Source: CAYRVX01 sp964642165 (GTDB lineage Bacteria; Planctomycetota; Phycisphaerae; SM23-33). Taken from it: DNA of 51,193 nucleotides. The stretch is taken from positions 1-51,193 of the forward strand of contig CAZXOC010000012.1 in NCBI GenBank assembly GCA_964642165.1, given 5' to 3'. Below are positions 1-8,246 of this stretch, in pieces (position 1 is the stretch's first letter; the number at the start of each line of letters is the position of its first letter). A program made the position numbers and the translations under genes. The notes below the pieces were generated by a model, which saw nothing but the letters and a program-made list of their open reading frames with translations, was not told the origin of the DNA and made no database searches.

Positions 1-146
1 TGCTAGTTGAACCGCCCCAGGGCCGCAACGAGTCGCCGCCGGGCGGCCGAGGTGATTGCATCCGCGGGGGCGATCCCCTATCCTCGCCGCCGAGTCGCCG
101 CCGGGCGCCGTCCCGCGCCGTCGGGCGTGCGATCTGGAGAAGGCCC
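1..146. other. Upstream region of the first gene, no gene recognised
   Basis: GC-rich stretch at the window edge. I see no convincing coding region in it. A GGAGAAGG ribosome binding site lies about 6 bases before the ATG at 147. The promoter of the first operon is either not recognisable here or lies outside the window. Confidence 0.4.
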
Positions 147-848
147 ATGTCATTGAGCGACGACCAACGGCAGAGCCTCCTCGCGGCGTACGCGGACCTT
201 CGCGTCGCCGACGTCCGCGACGGGATGGACACGATGAGGATGCACCGCGTCGGCTCGATGTCGCCGGCCATCCGCCCGCTGTGGCGCACGCGGGCGTTCG
301 GCATCGCCCGGACCGTCCGCTACCTGCCCTACGACGGCACGGTCCCGCCGATGTCGCCCGAGGAGTACTGGGAGTGGGTCGGCGAGTACTACCGCGACGT
401 CTGCCCCTACCCCTGGATCGGCGAGATCGTCGAGGGGGACTTCGCGGTGATCGACCAGAGCGGCGTGAACGCCGGGCTGATGGGCTCGGCCAACACGCTC
501 TCGGGCGTGCGGAACGGCGTCCGCGGCTACGTCACCAACGGCGGCGTCCGCGACACCGACGAGATCATCCTCCAGAAGGTCCCGTTCTGGTCGGCGATGT
601 GCAGCCAGTCGATGGTGCAGGGGCGCCTGCGGTACGACGCCCACGACGTGCCGGTCAGCGTCGGCGGCGTGACGGTGCATCCCGGGGATGTGGTTGCCGC
701 CGACGGCGACGGCGTGATCGTCGTGCCGCGCCGGATCGCCCTGGACGTGGCCGCCCACGCCCGCGCCGAGCACGACCGCGACAAGGTCACCCGGCGGAAG
801 TCCTACGACGCCCTCGGCATGGAGCCGGACGAGACCGTGTCACCATAA
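147..848 (+). CDS. RraA-like family protein
   Basis: A 233-residue protein of the RraA-like fold (PF03737). This fold is used by RNase E regulator RraA and by HMG/CHA-type aldolases and oxaloacetate decarboxylases. Family landmarks are visible: a glycine-rich stretch LMGSANTLSG near 111-120, the substrate/metal motif NGGVRD at 131-136, and PGDVVAADGDGVIVVP at 179-194. The ATG is preceded by GGAGAAGG. Only 10 bases separate it from the DUF296 gene and 40 more separate that from a glycosidase, so the three are probably one operon. In that company an aldolase or decarboxylase acting on a sugar-derived acid is more likely than RNase E regulation. That is inference; the substrate cannot be read from the sequence. 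Confidence 0.85.
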   Translation: MSLSDDQRQSLLAAYADLRVADVRDGMDTMRMHRVGSMSPAIRPLWRTRAFGIARTVRYLPYDGTVPPMSPEEYWEWVGEYYRDVCPYPWIGEIVEGDFAVIDQSGVNAGLMGSANTLSGVRNGVRGYVTNGGVRDTDEIILQKVPFWSAMCSQSMVQGRLRYDAHDVPVSVGGVTVHPGDVVAADGDGVIVVPRRIALDVAAHARAEHDRDKVTRRKSYDALGMEPDETVSP

Positions 849-858
849 GGGAGACGCC

Positions 859-1293
859 ATGAACGTCATTTCGAGCACGGGCCCCACCGAGATGATCGCC
901 GTCGGCATCCAGCCGGGCGAGATGCTGCTGGAGACGATCCAGCAGGTCTGCCGGGACCGCGACATCCGCAACGGCGCGGTGGTCAGCGGCATCGGCACGC
1001 TCAAGACGTGCCATATGCACTACATCGAGCACACGGACTTCCCGCCGACCGACCGGTTCTACCGGCTGGAAAAGCCGCTGGAGCTGCTGAGCGTCAGCGG
1101 CCTCATCGCCGATGGCGAGCCGCACCTGCACATCGTGGTGGCCTGCGGCGACAGCGAGGTCTACGCCGGCCACCTCGAGCCCGACAGCGAGGTGGCGTAC
1201 CTGGCGGAGATCGCCATCCTCAAGTGCAACGACCTGGCGATGACGCGCCGGCTCGACGAGGGGCGCAAGATCAAGCTGCTCTCGGCGAAGTAG
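859..1293 (+). CDS. PPC/DUF296 domain protein
   Basis: A 144-residue protein consisting only of a PPC (DUF296, PF03479) domain. The signature is GEPHLHIVVACGDSEVYAGH at about 86-105, with His89, His91 and His105 placed like the metal-binding histidines of the family. In plants the domain accompanies AT-hook DNA-binding proteins. In bacteria it is usually free-standing, trimeric and of unknown role. There is no AT-hook here. The start is supported by AAGGGAG just before the ATG. It follows the RraA-like gene by 10 bases, suggesting co-transcription and a metabolic or regulatory partner role. Confidence 0.85.
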   Translation: MNVISSTGPTEMIAVGIQPGEMLLETIQQVCRDRDIRNGAVVSGIGTLKTCHMHYIEHTDFPPTDRFYRLEKPLELLSVSGLIADGEPHLHIVVACGDSEVYAGHLEPDSEVAYLAEIAILKCNDLAMTRRLDEGRKIKLLSAK

Positions 1294-1333
1294 CCGCGGC
1301 GCGCAGACAACCGACGCGTACTGGAGCACACCG

Positions 1334-3010
1334 ATGTCCCCTGCCGCATGGATCGCCATCATGGCCACACTGCCTGCCGCATCCGCCGACGAGGTTCACG
1401 TCTGGGAAAAGGTCGAGATCGTCCTGACCGCCGAGCGGGAACACGCCGACGCCTACACCGACGTCCTCGTGTGGGTCGACCTGAAGGGCCCGGGCTTCCG
1501 CAAGCGCTGTTACGGCTTCTGGGACGGGGGGCAGACGTTCCGCGTCCGCGTCGTCGCGACGGGGCCCGGCCGGTGGACCTACCGGAGCGGCTCGAACGGC
1601 CGCGACCCGGGCCTGGCCGGACGGACGGGGCGGTTCGTCGCCCGCGAATGGACCGAGGCCCAGAAGAAGGCCAACCCCTGCCGCCGGGGCATGATCCGGC
1701 CGTCGGCGAACGGCCACGCCTTCCAGCACGCCGACGGCACGCCGTTCTTCCTGCTGGGCGACACGTGGTGGGCGACGCCCACGTTCCGCTACCCGTGGCA
1801 CGACGACGACAAGCCGCGCCCCCTCGGCCCCGGCGGCGGCTTCAAGGACTACGTGCGGTTCCGCCGGAAGCAGGAGTTCAACTGCATCGCCATGATCGCC
1901 GCCTTCCCCAACTGGGCGAACGACGGCAGGCCGGCGCGGATAAAGACGGCCGACGGCACGGTGCTTCGGCTGGCGTGGGGGCAGGCCGGCACCAGAAGCG
2001 CCAAGGAGATGACCGACGAGGCCGGCCGGCGCCCGTTCCACTTCCCGGGCAAAGTCCCCGGCTTCGAGAAGATCGTTCCCGACCTCGAGCGGATCAACCC
2101 GGCCTACTTCCAGGGCATGGACAGGAAGGTCGACTACCTCAACGCCCACGGGATCGTCCCGTTCATCGAGGTGGCCCGTCGCGACATCGGCCAGGCGTGG
2201 AAGAAGCACTACCCCTGGCCCGAGTCGTACGTGCGGTACATCCAGTACGTCTGGAGCCGCTACCAGGCCAACATCTGCCTGTTGAGCCCCATCCATTCCG
2301 ACACGCCGTCGGGGAGCATCCCGCTGGCCGACTGGAACGCCGCCGCCAACCTGGTGCTGGAGAAGTACGGCCCGCCGCCGTTCGGCACGCTGGCGGGAAC
2401 GAACTCCAACCCGTCGTCGCTGCGCAACTGGGGCCACGTGGACAAGGCGAAGTGGCTGGGCTTCCACCAGGTCGGCAACCGCCGAACACACGACCTCTAC
2501 CCGTACCTGACGGAGATCTTCCAGGCCGCCCCGCCCGTGCCCGGCATCAACGGCGAGCCGTACTACGACGGCATGGAAGACGCCCGGGGCGGTTCGGCGA
2601 AGGCGGCGCTCTACTGCCGCTCGGCCATGTACGGCAGCGTGCTGTCCGGCGGGCTGGGCGGACACATCTACGGGGCCGGCGGATGGCAGGGCGGCATGTG
2701 GAGCGGCGAGGTCGAGAAGGCCAGCAGGTTCCCCATCTGGAAGGTCATCCAGTGGCCCTCGGCCGACCAGATGCGGCACCTGAAGCGCTTCGTCCTCTCC
2801 GAGGGNNNNNNNNNNNNNNNNNNNNNNNNNNNNNNNNNNNNNNNNNNNNNNNNNNNNNNNNNNNNNNNNNNNNNNNNNNNNNNNNNNNNNNNNNNNNNNN
2901 NNNNNGAAGCGACCGCCGACGCCCGCGGCCGCCTCGCCCTGCCCAGCTTCCCCGGCGGGAGGACCACCTCCGCCAACGACTGGGCCATGAAGCTCCTGCG
3001 TGAAGACTGA
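1334..3010 (+). CDS. DUF5060/DUF4038 glycoside hydrolase, interrupted by an assembly gap
   Basis: Secreted glycosidase-like protein. After a short N-terminal hydrophobic stretch, a DUF5060-type beta-sandwich (about 20-110, ending near GPGRWTYRSGS) leads into an apiosidase-like DUF4038 TIM barrel. Its typical opening FFLLGDTWWA lies near residues 138-147. The end (SFPGGRTTSANDWAMKLL) resembles the close of the Collagen_bind_2 domain that commonly follows DUF4038. The 100-N gap at 2806-2905 falls between barrel and C-terminal domain. The frame happens to be open across it, but 100 N is a placeholder, so the true length is unknown. Substrate is probably a plant- or algal-type side-chain sugar, by family analogy only. 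Confidence 0.8.
   Translation: MSPAAWIAIMATLPAASADEVHVWEKVEIVLTAEREHADAYTDVLVWVDLKGPGFRKRCYGFWDGGQTFRVRVVATGPGRWTYRSGSNGRDPGLAGRTGRFVAREWTEAQKKANPCRRGMIRPSANGHAFQHADGTPFFLLGDTWWATPTFRYPWHDDDKPRPLGPGGGFKDYVRFRRKQEFNCIAMIAAFPNWANDGRPARIKTADGTVLRLAWGQAGTRSAKEMTDEAGRRPFHFPGKVPGFEKIVPDLERINPAYFQGMDRKVDYLNAHGIVPFIEVARRDIGQAWKKHYPWPESYVRYIQYVWSRYQANICLLSPIHSDTPSGSIPLADWNAAANLVLEKYGPPPFGTLAGTNSNPSSLRNWGHVDKAKWLGFHQVGNRRTHDLYPYLTEIFQAAPPVPGINGEPYYDGMEDARGGSAKAALYCRSAMYGSVLSGGLGGHIYGAGGWQGGMWSGEVEKASRFPIWKVIQWPSADQMRHLKRFVLSEXXXXXXXXXXXXXXXXXXXXXXXXXXXXXXXXXXEATADARGRLALPSFPGGRTTSANDWAMKLLRED
2806..2905. other. Assembly gap (100 N), true missing sequence
   Basis: Exactly 100 N. Unlike the other two gaps, the flanks (ending CTCTCCGAGGG and starting GAAGCGACCGCC) share no repeated end, so real sequence of unknown length is missing. 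It lies inside the C-terminal part of the glycosidase gene. Confidence 0.95.
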
Positions 3011-3075
3011 CAGACCCAGAAGGGGAGAGCGACCCAACGTCCGATACCAAGGCACCATCCCGAGAGGCTCTCCGC

Positions 3076-3570
3076 GTGCTGGCCGCCAATGCTTCTATCC
3101 TGGTTCTGCGGCATGATCGTCGCCACGTCGTCCACTTCAACGTCACGACGAACCCGACGGCCCAATGGACAGCTCAGCAGATCGTAGAGGCTTTTCCATT
3201 CGAAGAAGCTCCGCGATTCATGCTTCGCGACCGGGACGGTATCTACGGCCAGGACTTCCGTGACCGCGTCGAGCACATGGGGATCGAGGAAGTTCGCATT
3301 GCATTCCGATCGCCCTGGCAATCGCCGTATGTCGAGCGCCTGATCGGGTCCATCCGCCGGGAGTGCCTGGATCACGTCATTGTCCTCAACGAGGAGCATC
3401 TGCGGCGCGTGCTGGCCGAGTACTTCGACTACTACCACGAAGGACGAGGGCACCTGTCGCCGGAGCGCAACTCGCCGATTCCACGGCCCCCCTGCCCGCC
3501 CGAGCAGGGCGAGGTGATTGCCAGGCCATACCTGGGCGGTCTGCATCACTGCTACACGAGAGCGGCATAG
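3076..3570 (+). pseudogene. Truncated integrase-type (DDE) transposase remnant
   Basis: The 164 residues match the second half of an rve integrase core. A conserved RDRDGIYG motif (second catalytic Asp) is followed about 34 residues later by SPYVERLIGSIRRECLDH, which contains the catalytic Glu. The helix-turn-helix part and the first catalytic Asp expected upstream are absent. Translation could begin only at a GTG with no ribosome binding site. No terminal inverted repeats or flanking partner are visible. It is best read as a dead IS fragment inserted just downstream of the glycosidase operon, whose stop is 65 bases away. Confidence 0.8.
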
Positions 3571-3764
3571 CGGGCCTGCGGAAGCTCTGCGGCTCATCGA
3601 AGGCGGAAGATCTCTGCGCCGTCCCGGGATCAGGCCATCTCCAGCCGCTCCTCGGCATCCCGGCCGGTTCCCATTGCACGTCGGAATCGAGGGCAAACTC
3701 ACTGTCAACCCAACGCCCCCATCCCTCCTCCGGGCGGACGGCGTTTTCGGTAGGGACAGGCCGC

Positions 3765-5129
3765 CTACGCCTGCAGGACCGCCCCCTGGTCCAGCAGGGA
3801 ACGTTGGATCGCCTCGATGGCCACGTCGCGGATGCCGCAGCCGCCCGCCGCGGCGTGGGCGGCGGCCACACCGGCGGCGTGACCGGTGGCCATGCACGTC
3901 GCCGCGCCCCGTAGCGACGCCTGGGAAAGGTGGTCGCACGAGACGGACCGTCCCGAGACGGCGAGGTTGGCGACGCCCTTCGGCAGCAAGGCCGCCAGCG
4001 GGATGTCGTGGTGGCCGGTGATGCCGGAGATCTTGAACACCGTGCCCTTGAGGTGGTAGTCCAACGCTCGGCAGTTCAGCGCGACGACGTCGTCAAAGCG
4101 GGCGTTGCCGGTCACCTCGTCGACCGTCAGCATGTGGTCGCCCACGATGCGGCGGGTCTCGCGCACGCCGAGGTGCGTCTGGGCGACCGGGAAGGCGTTC
4201 TCGAACCCCGGCACGGTGTCCTTCATGTACTGCAGGTGGCCGAGGGCCCCGCGCAGTCCATCCGCCTCGGCGCGCGTCAGCGCCTTGGGGTCCAGCGGAT
4301 CGATGTCGGCGTTCCCCTGGATGCGCACCGCCTCGCGGTAGATGCACAGCTTCACCGTCGGCATGACCCCGACGTGGTGCGTCCCGCCCGCGCCGTCGTC
4401 CCGCGGGTTCGGGATGACGATCGTGAGCATGTTCTGCGCGGCGCCGGTGAACGCCTCGTCGCAGCCTCTGACGCGCAAGCCCAGGGCCTCGGCGTTTTCG
4501 TTCGCCCACGCCCGGACCTTCTCGGCGTCGACGCCGCAGGCGATGTAGTCGCACGAGACCTGCTGGAGGTCCTCGGTCGTCGTCACCTCGAATTCCGCAC
4601 CGGCGAAGGCGGCGAGATCCGCGTCGCCGGTCGCGTCAACGAACGCCTTGGCGCGCATCACGCTCCGGCCGACCTTGTTCTGCACGGTCACGCCGGTGAT
4701 CGCCTCGCCCTCGCGCAGCACGCCGGTGACCCACGTGTGGAAGTAGTAGCCGACCCCGGCCTCCTCGACCATGTCCAGCGCCACCTTGCGCGTCCACGCA
4801 GGCCACAGTTGGTTGCGCGTGCGCGGCCGGGGCCCGAGAATGCAATACCCGTCGGCGGCCATCCGTTCGAGGAACTCCCACCCGAGCCCGGCGATGATCT
4901 GCTTGCCGTCGGAATCGCGGAAGGCCCCGATCGACGTGTTATACGGCGAGGTCGTGCACCCCCCGAGATAGCCCATTCGCTCCACCAGCACGGTCTTGGC
5001 CCCCAGCCGCGCCGCCGCCGTCGCGGCGAGGAACCCAGACGTCCCCCCGCCGGCGACGATGACATCGACATCTTCGACCACGGAAACGCGTTCGGCCGGA
5101 AGCTCGACCGTATCGATTGTGTCGGACAT
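3765..5129 (-). CDS. FAD-dependent oxidoreductase (FAD_oxidored family)
   Basis: A 454-residue flavoprotein of the FAD_oxidored family (PF12831). The ADP-binding motif GGGTSG is at 27-32, followed by the family motif ERMGYLGGCTT near 50-60 and a second nucleotide-binding segment FVDATGDADLAA. The C-terminal ATCMATGHAAGVAAA resembles the closing flavin-binding helix. I chose the internal ATG at 5129 over an upstream one because AAAGGAAC lies 6 bases before it. There is no signal peptide, so it should be cytoplasmic. The substrate is unknown. Planctomycetes carry many such proteins beside glycosidase genes, and a paralogue lies at 45133-46401. Confidence 0.85.
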   Translation of the reverse strand: MSDTIDTVELPAERVSVVEDVDVIVAGGGTSGFLAATAAARLGAKTVLVERMGYLGGCTTSPYNTSIGAFRDSDGKQIIAGLGWEFLERMAADGYCILGPRPRTRNQLWPAWTRKVALDMVEEAGVGYYFHTWVTGVLREGEAITGVTVQNKVGRSVMRAKAFVDATGDADLAAFAGAEFEVTTTEDLQQVSCDYIACGVDAEKVRAWANENAEALGLRVRGCDEAFTGAAQNMLTIVIPNPRDDGAGGTHHVGVMPTVKLCIYREAVRIQGNADIDPLDPKALTRAEADGLRGALGHLQYMKDTVPGFENAFPVAQTHLGVRETRRIVGDHMLTVDEVTGNARFDDVVALNCRALDYHLKGTVFKISGITGHHDIPLAALLPKGVANLAVSGRSVSCDHLSQASLRGAATCMATGHAAGVAAAHAAAGGCGIRDVAIEAIQRSLLDQGAVLQA

Positions 5130-5917
5130 GCGTTGTTCCTTTGGCTGCTCGGGGGCAGCCGGCAATCGGCAGGATGTGCCGCGGCTACTTGCTGCACATC
5201 CTACACACTCAGAAGATCAGATTCGTCTGCAGCGGGAACGTCGGTCGCCTGGAAGTTCTCGGCGTCGCCCGGATGTCCACAGTGGCCTCGATGCCGCAAT
5301 GGCCATCGCCTTCGAGGTGCTCTACCAGAGACAGCCAGTTTTCCGATCCGGCCCAGAGCGAATGCCGGAACATCGTGGCCTCCGGAGTATGGTCAGTTGC
5401 CCTGGACGACAGTGCTTCTCCCTGTTCACACAGTGCGCCCCACGCCAGGCCAAGCACATCAAGGGCCTCATCATCCGGGATTTCCTGGATAGCTTCTCGC
5501 CGATCCCGGCGCGCCGGGACCGTCGGCCTTTCTGACGATTCCATCACCGATCGCGGGATCGCCGAGCATTCTCTCTGATCGGTTGAGGGGATAGCCGGTC
5601 GTTTCCGGGCGATGATTTCGCCCGAAATGCCCTGTGTGGCGGTGTTCATTGGCCATCCGCGCAGACCTTCACCGTAGCTTTCCCTCCCCCCCCCCGGCTG
5701 TTTCGTCCGTCGCTGGGTTCATCGCGGCACCGTCTCAGGCAGGCGCAGCCGTCGAATCCGCTCCAGGATTGCCCGGAACAGTCGCTTGGGCACGGCCACC
5801 TCGGCCATCTGGAAGATGACTCGCCCACCCCCATGCGCCCCACGCCGATGCAGCCGGCGGCGATCCGGTGGCTTGGGGCCACGCCGAAGGCCGTCGAGGA
5901 CAGCACGAGCGGCCCGG
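5130..5917. other. 788-bp region without a convincing gene
   Basis: Base composition is less GC-biased than in the neighbouring genes. It contains a perfect 16-base palindrome TCCCGGCGCGCCGGGA (5504-5519). A 7-bp hairpin CGGGCGA-TGATT-TCGCCCG lies at 5606-5624. A run of ten C follows CCCT at 5686-5695. One minus-strand open frame (5209-5649) is listed separately with low confidence. No promoter, tRNA or complete mobile element is recognisable. It may be decayed sequence. Confidence 0.5.
5209..5649 (-). CDS. Doubtful hypothetical protein
   Basis: A 146-residue open frame in the otherwise empty region. The middle part (residues about 50-110, for example EIPDDEALDVLGLAWGALCE) has protein-like composition. 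Against it: no clear ribosome binding site before the ATG at 5649, codon use unlike the strongly GC3-biased neighbours, and no family recognised. It could be a transferred gene, a remnant or chance. Confidence 0.25.
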   Translation of the reverse strand: MNTATQGISGEIIARKRPAIPSTDQRECSAIPRSVMESSERPTVPARRDRREAIQEIPDDEALDVLGLAWGALCEQGEALSSRATDHTPEATMFRHSLWAGSENWLSLVEHLEGDGHCGIEATVDIRATPRTSRRPTFPLQTNLIF

Positions 5918-6949
5918 TCACGGCTGGCGCACGGTCTTGGCGTACTGCTCGTATCGCTCGGCCACCTTGGCGGCCTTGACGTCCCCGCGATGGACGAAGA
6001 GGCCCACGCGCGTCGAGAGGCTCTCGCCCTTGGCCAGCGTGAAGCGTTTGCCGCTGCGGGCGTCGATCCGCCGCGGGCCGAACGTGCCGTAGTCGCGCGT
6101 CAGCCACTTCGGCGGCTCCTTCGCCGTCGGATCGGTGAAGAGCGTCAGGCCCTCCGTGACGCCCTCGACCGTGTTGGTGTAGTCGATCCACCGCGCCGCC
6201 TTGCCGTGCGTGGCCTTCTGGTTGACCCCCCCGGCCGAGCTGGTCATCGTGCCGCCCTGCTGGACGGAGAACGTCGGGTGCATCCGCACGTAGGGCCAGG
6301 CGTAGTGCACCGCGTCGCTGACGAACGCCACGTCGCCGTACCGCGCCGTGAGGGTGAACGTCATGTCCAGCAGGTACTGGCCCTCGCCGAGCACTACGAC
6401 GCGGACGACCCGCTCCTCGTCCAGGACGGGCGTGCGGCGGTCCATCTCCCACAGCAGCCGCATGCGGATGCCGTCGGTCCTCCCGCGGGCGCGGCCCGGG
6501 GAGACCTCCACCACGCGGATGCGGTCGTTGAAGGGGCTGTTGGGGTCCTTCTTGTCGATGCGGCTGTAGAAGGCGTTGTAGAAGCTCACTTTCCGCTTGC
6601 CGGCCAGTTGCACCGTGTCGGCGAACCACAGCGATCGGTGGTGCGGGTAGGGCTTGGTCCGCACGACGGTCAGCGCCTTGCCCGACGGGCTGCGCGGCAC
6701 GAGATGGGGCAGGTCGACGCCCGGGCCGTAGTGGAACGTGAAGGCGGTCCTGCCTCCGATCCGCGCGTCGAGCAGGCCGGCCTCCTCGTCGTTCTTGACC
6801 TCGACGCGCGGCCGCGCGGGCAGTCTCCTGCGTGCCGCGCTGCACGTCGCGGCCGCCAGAACACATGCCGCCGTCAGGACCCACCAACGCCCGCGCCCGG
6901 CGGGTCGGCGGGCGACCCGTCGGCGCCGTCCGTCTTCTGTCACGCTCAC
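5918..6949 (-). CDS. DUF6807 (PmoA-like) family exported protein
   Basis: A 343-residue protein matching DUF6807 (PF14100, once named PmoA-like). The diagnostic stretch is KPYPHHRSLWFADT followed by FYNAFYSRI, and the body is all-beta. An N-terminal RRRR stretch followed by WWVLTAACVLAAATCSA looks like a signal peptide. I chose the GTG at 6949 (an in-frame GTG at 6943 is also possible) because AGGAAG sits just upstream. It begins 20 bases after the Gfo/Idh/MocA gene, so the two are co-transcribed. DUF6807 has no established activity; the methane oxygenase name is historical. Association with sugar oxidoreductases suggests carbohydrate metabolism. Confidence 0.8.
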   Translation of the reverse strand: MSVTEDGRRRRVARRPAGRGRWWVLTAACVLAAATCSAARRRLPARPRVEVKNDEEAGLLDARIGGRTAFTFHYGPGVDLPHLVPRSPSGKALTVVRTKPYPHHRSLWFADTVQLAGKRKVSFYNAFYSRIDKKDPNSPFNDRIRVVEVSPGRARGRTDGIRMRLLWEMDRRTPVLDEERVVRVVVLGEGQYLLDMTFTLTARYGDVAFVSDAVHYAWPYVRMHPTFSVQQGGTMTSSAGGVNQKATHGKAARWIDYTNTVEGVTEGLTLFTDPTAKEPPKWLTRDYGTFGPRRIDARSGKRFTLAKGESLSTRVGLFVHRGDVKAAKVAERYEQYAKTVRQP

Positions 6950-6969
6950 GGTCTTCCTGCCTTCCGAAT

Positions 6970-8151
6970 CTAGAACGCCCGGACGGGCACTTCCGCCCCG
7001 CCCTTCTGGGCCGAAACGTACGCGCTGTAGATGCACGAGATCGCGTCGGCGGCGAGGCGGCTGTCGCTCTCCAACGCCTCGCCGGAGGCGATCGTACGGT
7101 AGAACGCCTCCATCTCGTGCGGGTAGCCCGTGATCCAGTCCTCGTCCGGGGCCGGGCACGACCAGCCCTGCTTCGTGCCGATCTTCTCCACCACGTAGAT
7201 GTCGTCGAAGTTCCCCTCGACGGGGTTGTACGTCTGCATGGCCGTGTTCGGGTTGATGTTGCAGGCCGAGCGATGGTTGTTCGCGACGACCTCCAGCCAG
7301 TTGTGGATGCCGCCGACGACCACGTCGCTGGCGAAGATCGTCGCGACCGTGCCGTCCTCGAAGACGATGTGCATCAGCGAGAAGTCCTCGATGTCGTGGT
7401 AGTTCGAGCGGATGTGGCCCTCGTCGCGGAAGGCCTCCAGCCGCGTCAGGGCGTGCGTGCGAGCGGAGACGGCCTTCGGGCGGATGGGCTTGCCGTCGCG
7501 CGTGCGGCCCTCGACGACCTTCAGGTACAGGGCGGCCGTCTGCGGGTGGCAGCCCTTGCCGATCATCGACCCGCCGCCGGAGAACTTCCACTCGCCGTAC
7601 GTCGAGGCGTGCGAGCCGCTGTGGGCCTCCTCCCCGTGCATCCAGAGGATCTGCGCGCCGGTCTTCTCGAGGACCTCGCGCTCCTTCTGGATGGCCGGGG
7701 CGTAGACCCAGTTCTCGGCGTAGCAGAGCCGCGCCGTGCTGTCGGCCTCGGCGGCGCGGATGCGCTCGATGCTGGCCAGGGCCTCGTCCAGGGCGACCTG
7801 CTTGTCGAACGTCTCGCCGTTGAAGTCGTCCCGCCCGTCGCCGAAGTAGCCCGTCAGGGGCTTCTCGCAGACGACGAAGATGCCGCGCTCCAGCGCCGCC
7901 ACCGAGATCGGCTCGTGCGCGACCGGCGGCGTGCAGACGTGGATCGCGTCGACCTGGTCGAGCATCTCCTCCAGGCTCTCGAACTGCCGGAGGCCGCGCT
8001 GCTGCGCGTAGCTGGCCGCCATGTCCGCGTCGATGGCGTAGACGCCCTGCACCTGCACGTCGGTGCTGTAGACCCGCTTGAGGCACTCGTAGTGGAACGT
8101 GGCGGCAAAGCCCGCCCCGACGATGCCCGTGCGAACGGTCTTCTTGTCCAT
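6970..8151 (-). CDS. Gfo/Idh/MocA family oxidoreductase
   Basis: A 393-residue NAD(P)-dependent oxidoreductase. The Rossmann motif GAGFAA is at 12-17, and the family motif CEKPL at 95-99 carries the catalytic Lys97. The C-terminal alpha/beta domain contains HDIEDFSLMHIVFEDGTVA. There is an extra acidic segment after EKPL (about 100-135) not usual in the short members. No Tat or Sec signal is present, so it should be cytoplasmic. The start at 8151 has a strong GAGGAG 7 bases upstream. It probably acts on a sugar or sugar acid released by the upstream glycosidase, by gene neighbourhood. Confidence 0.88.
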   Translation of the reverse strand: MDKKTVRTGIVGAGFAATFHYECLKRVYSTDVQVQGVYAIDADMAASYAQQRGLRQFESLEEMLDQVDAIHVCTPPVAHEPISVAALERGIFVVCEKPLTGYFGDGRDDFNGETFDKQVALDEALASIERIRAAEADSTARLCYAENWVYAPAIQKEREVLEKTGAQILWMHGEEAHSGSHASTYGEWKFSGGGSMIGKGCHPQTAALYLKVVEGRTRDGKPIRPKAVSARTHALTRLEAFRDEGHIRSNYHDIEDFSLMHIVFEDGTVATIFASDVVVGGIHNWLEVVANNHRSACNINPNTAMQTYNPVEGNFDDIYVVEKIGTKQGWSCPAPDEDWITGYPHEMEAFYRTIASGEALESDSRLAADAISCIYSAYVSAQKGGAEVPVRAF

Positions 8152-8246
8152 GAACGGTCTCCTCATATGCTGTCCGCGACAGGGGGATGATACCACCTCG
8201 ACCCCGCGGGAGGCGAGCGCCGGCCGACCGCAGGCGGGCCAGGCCG

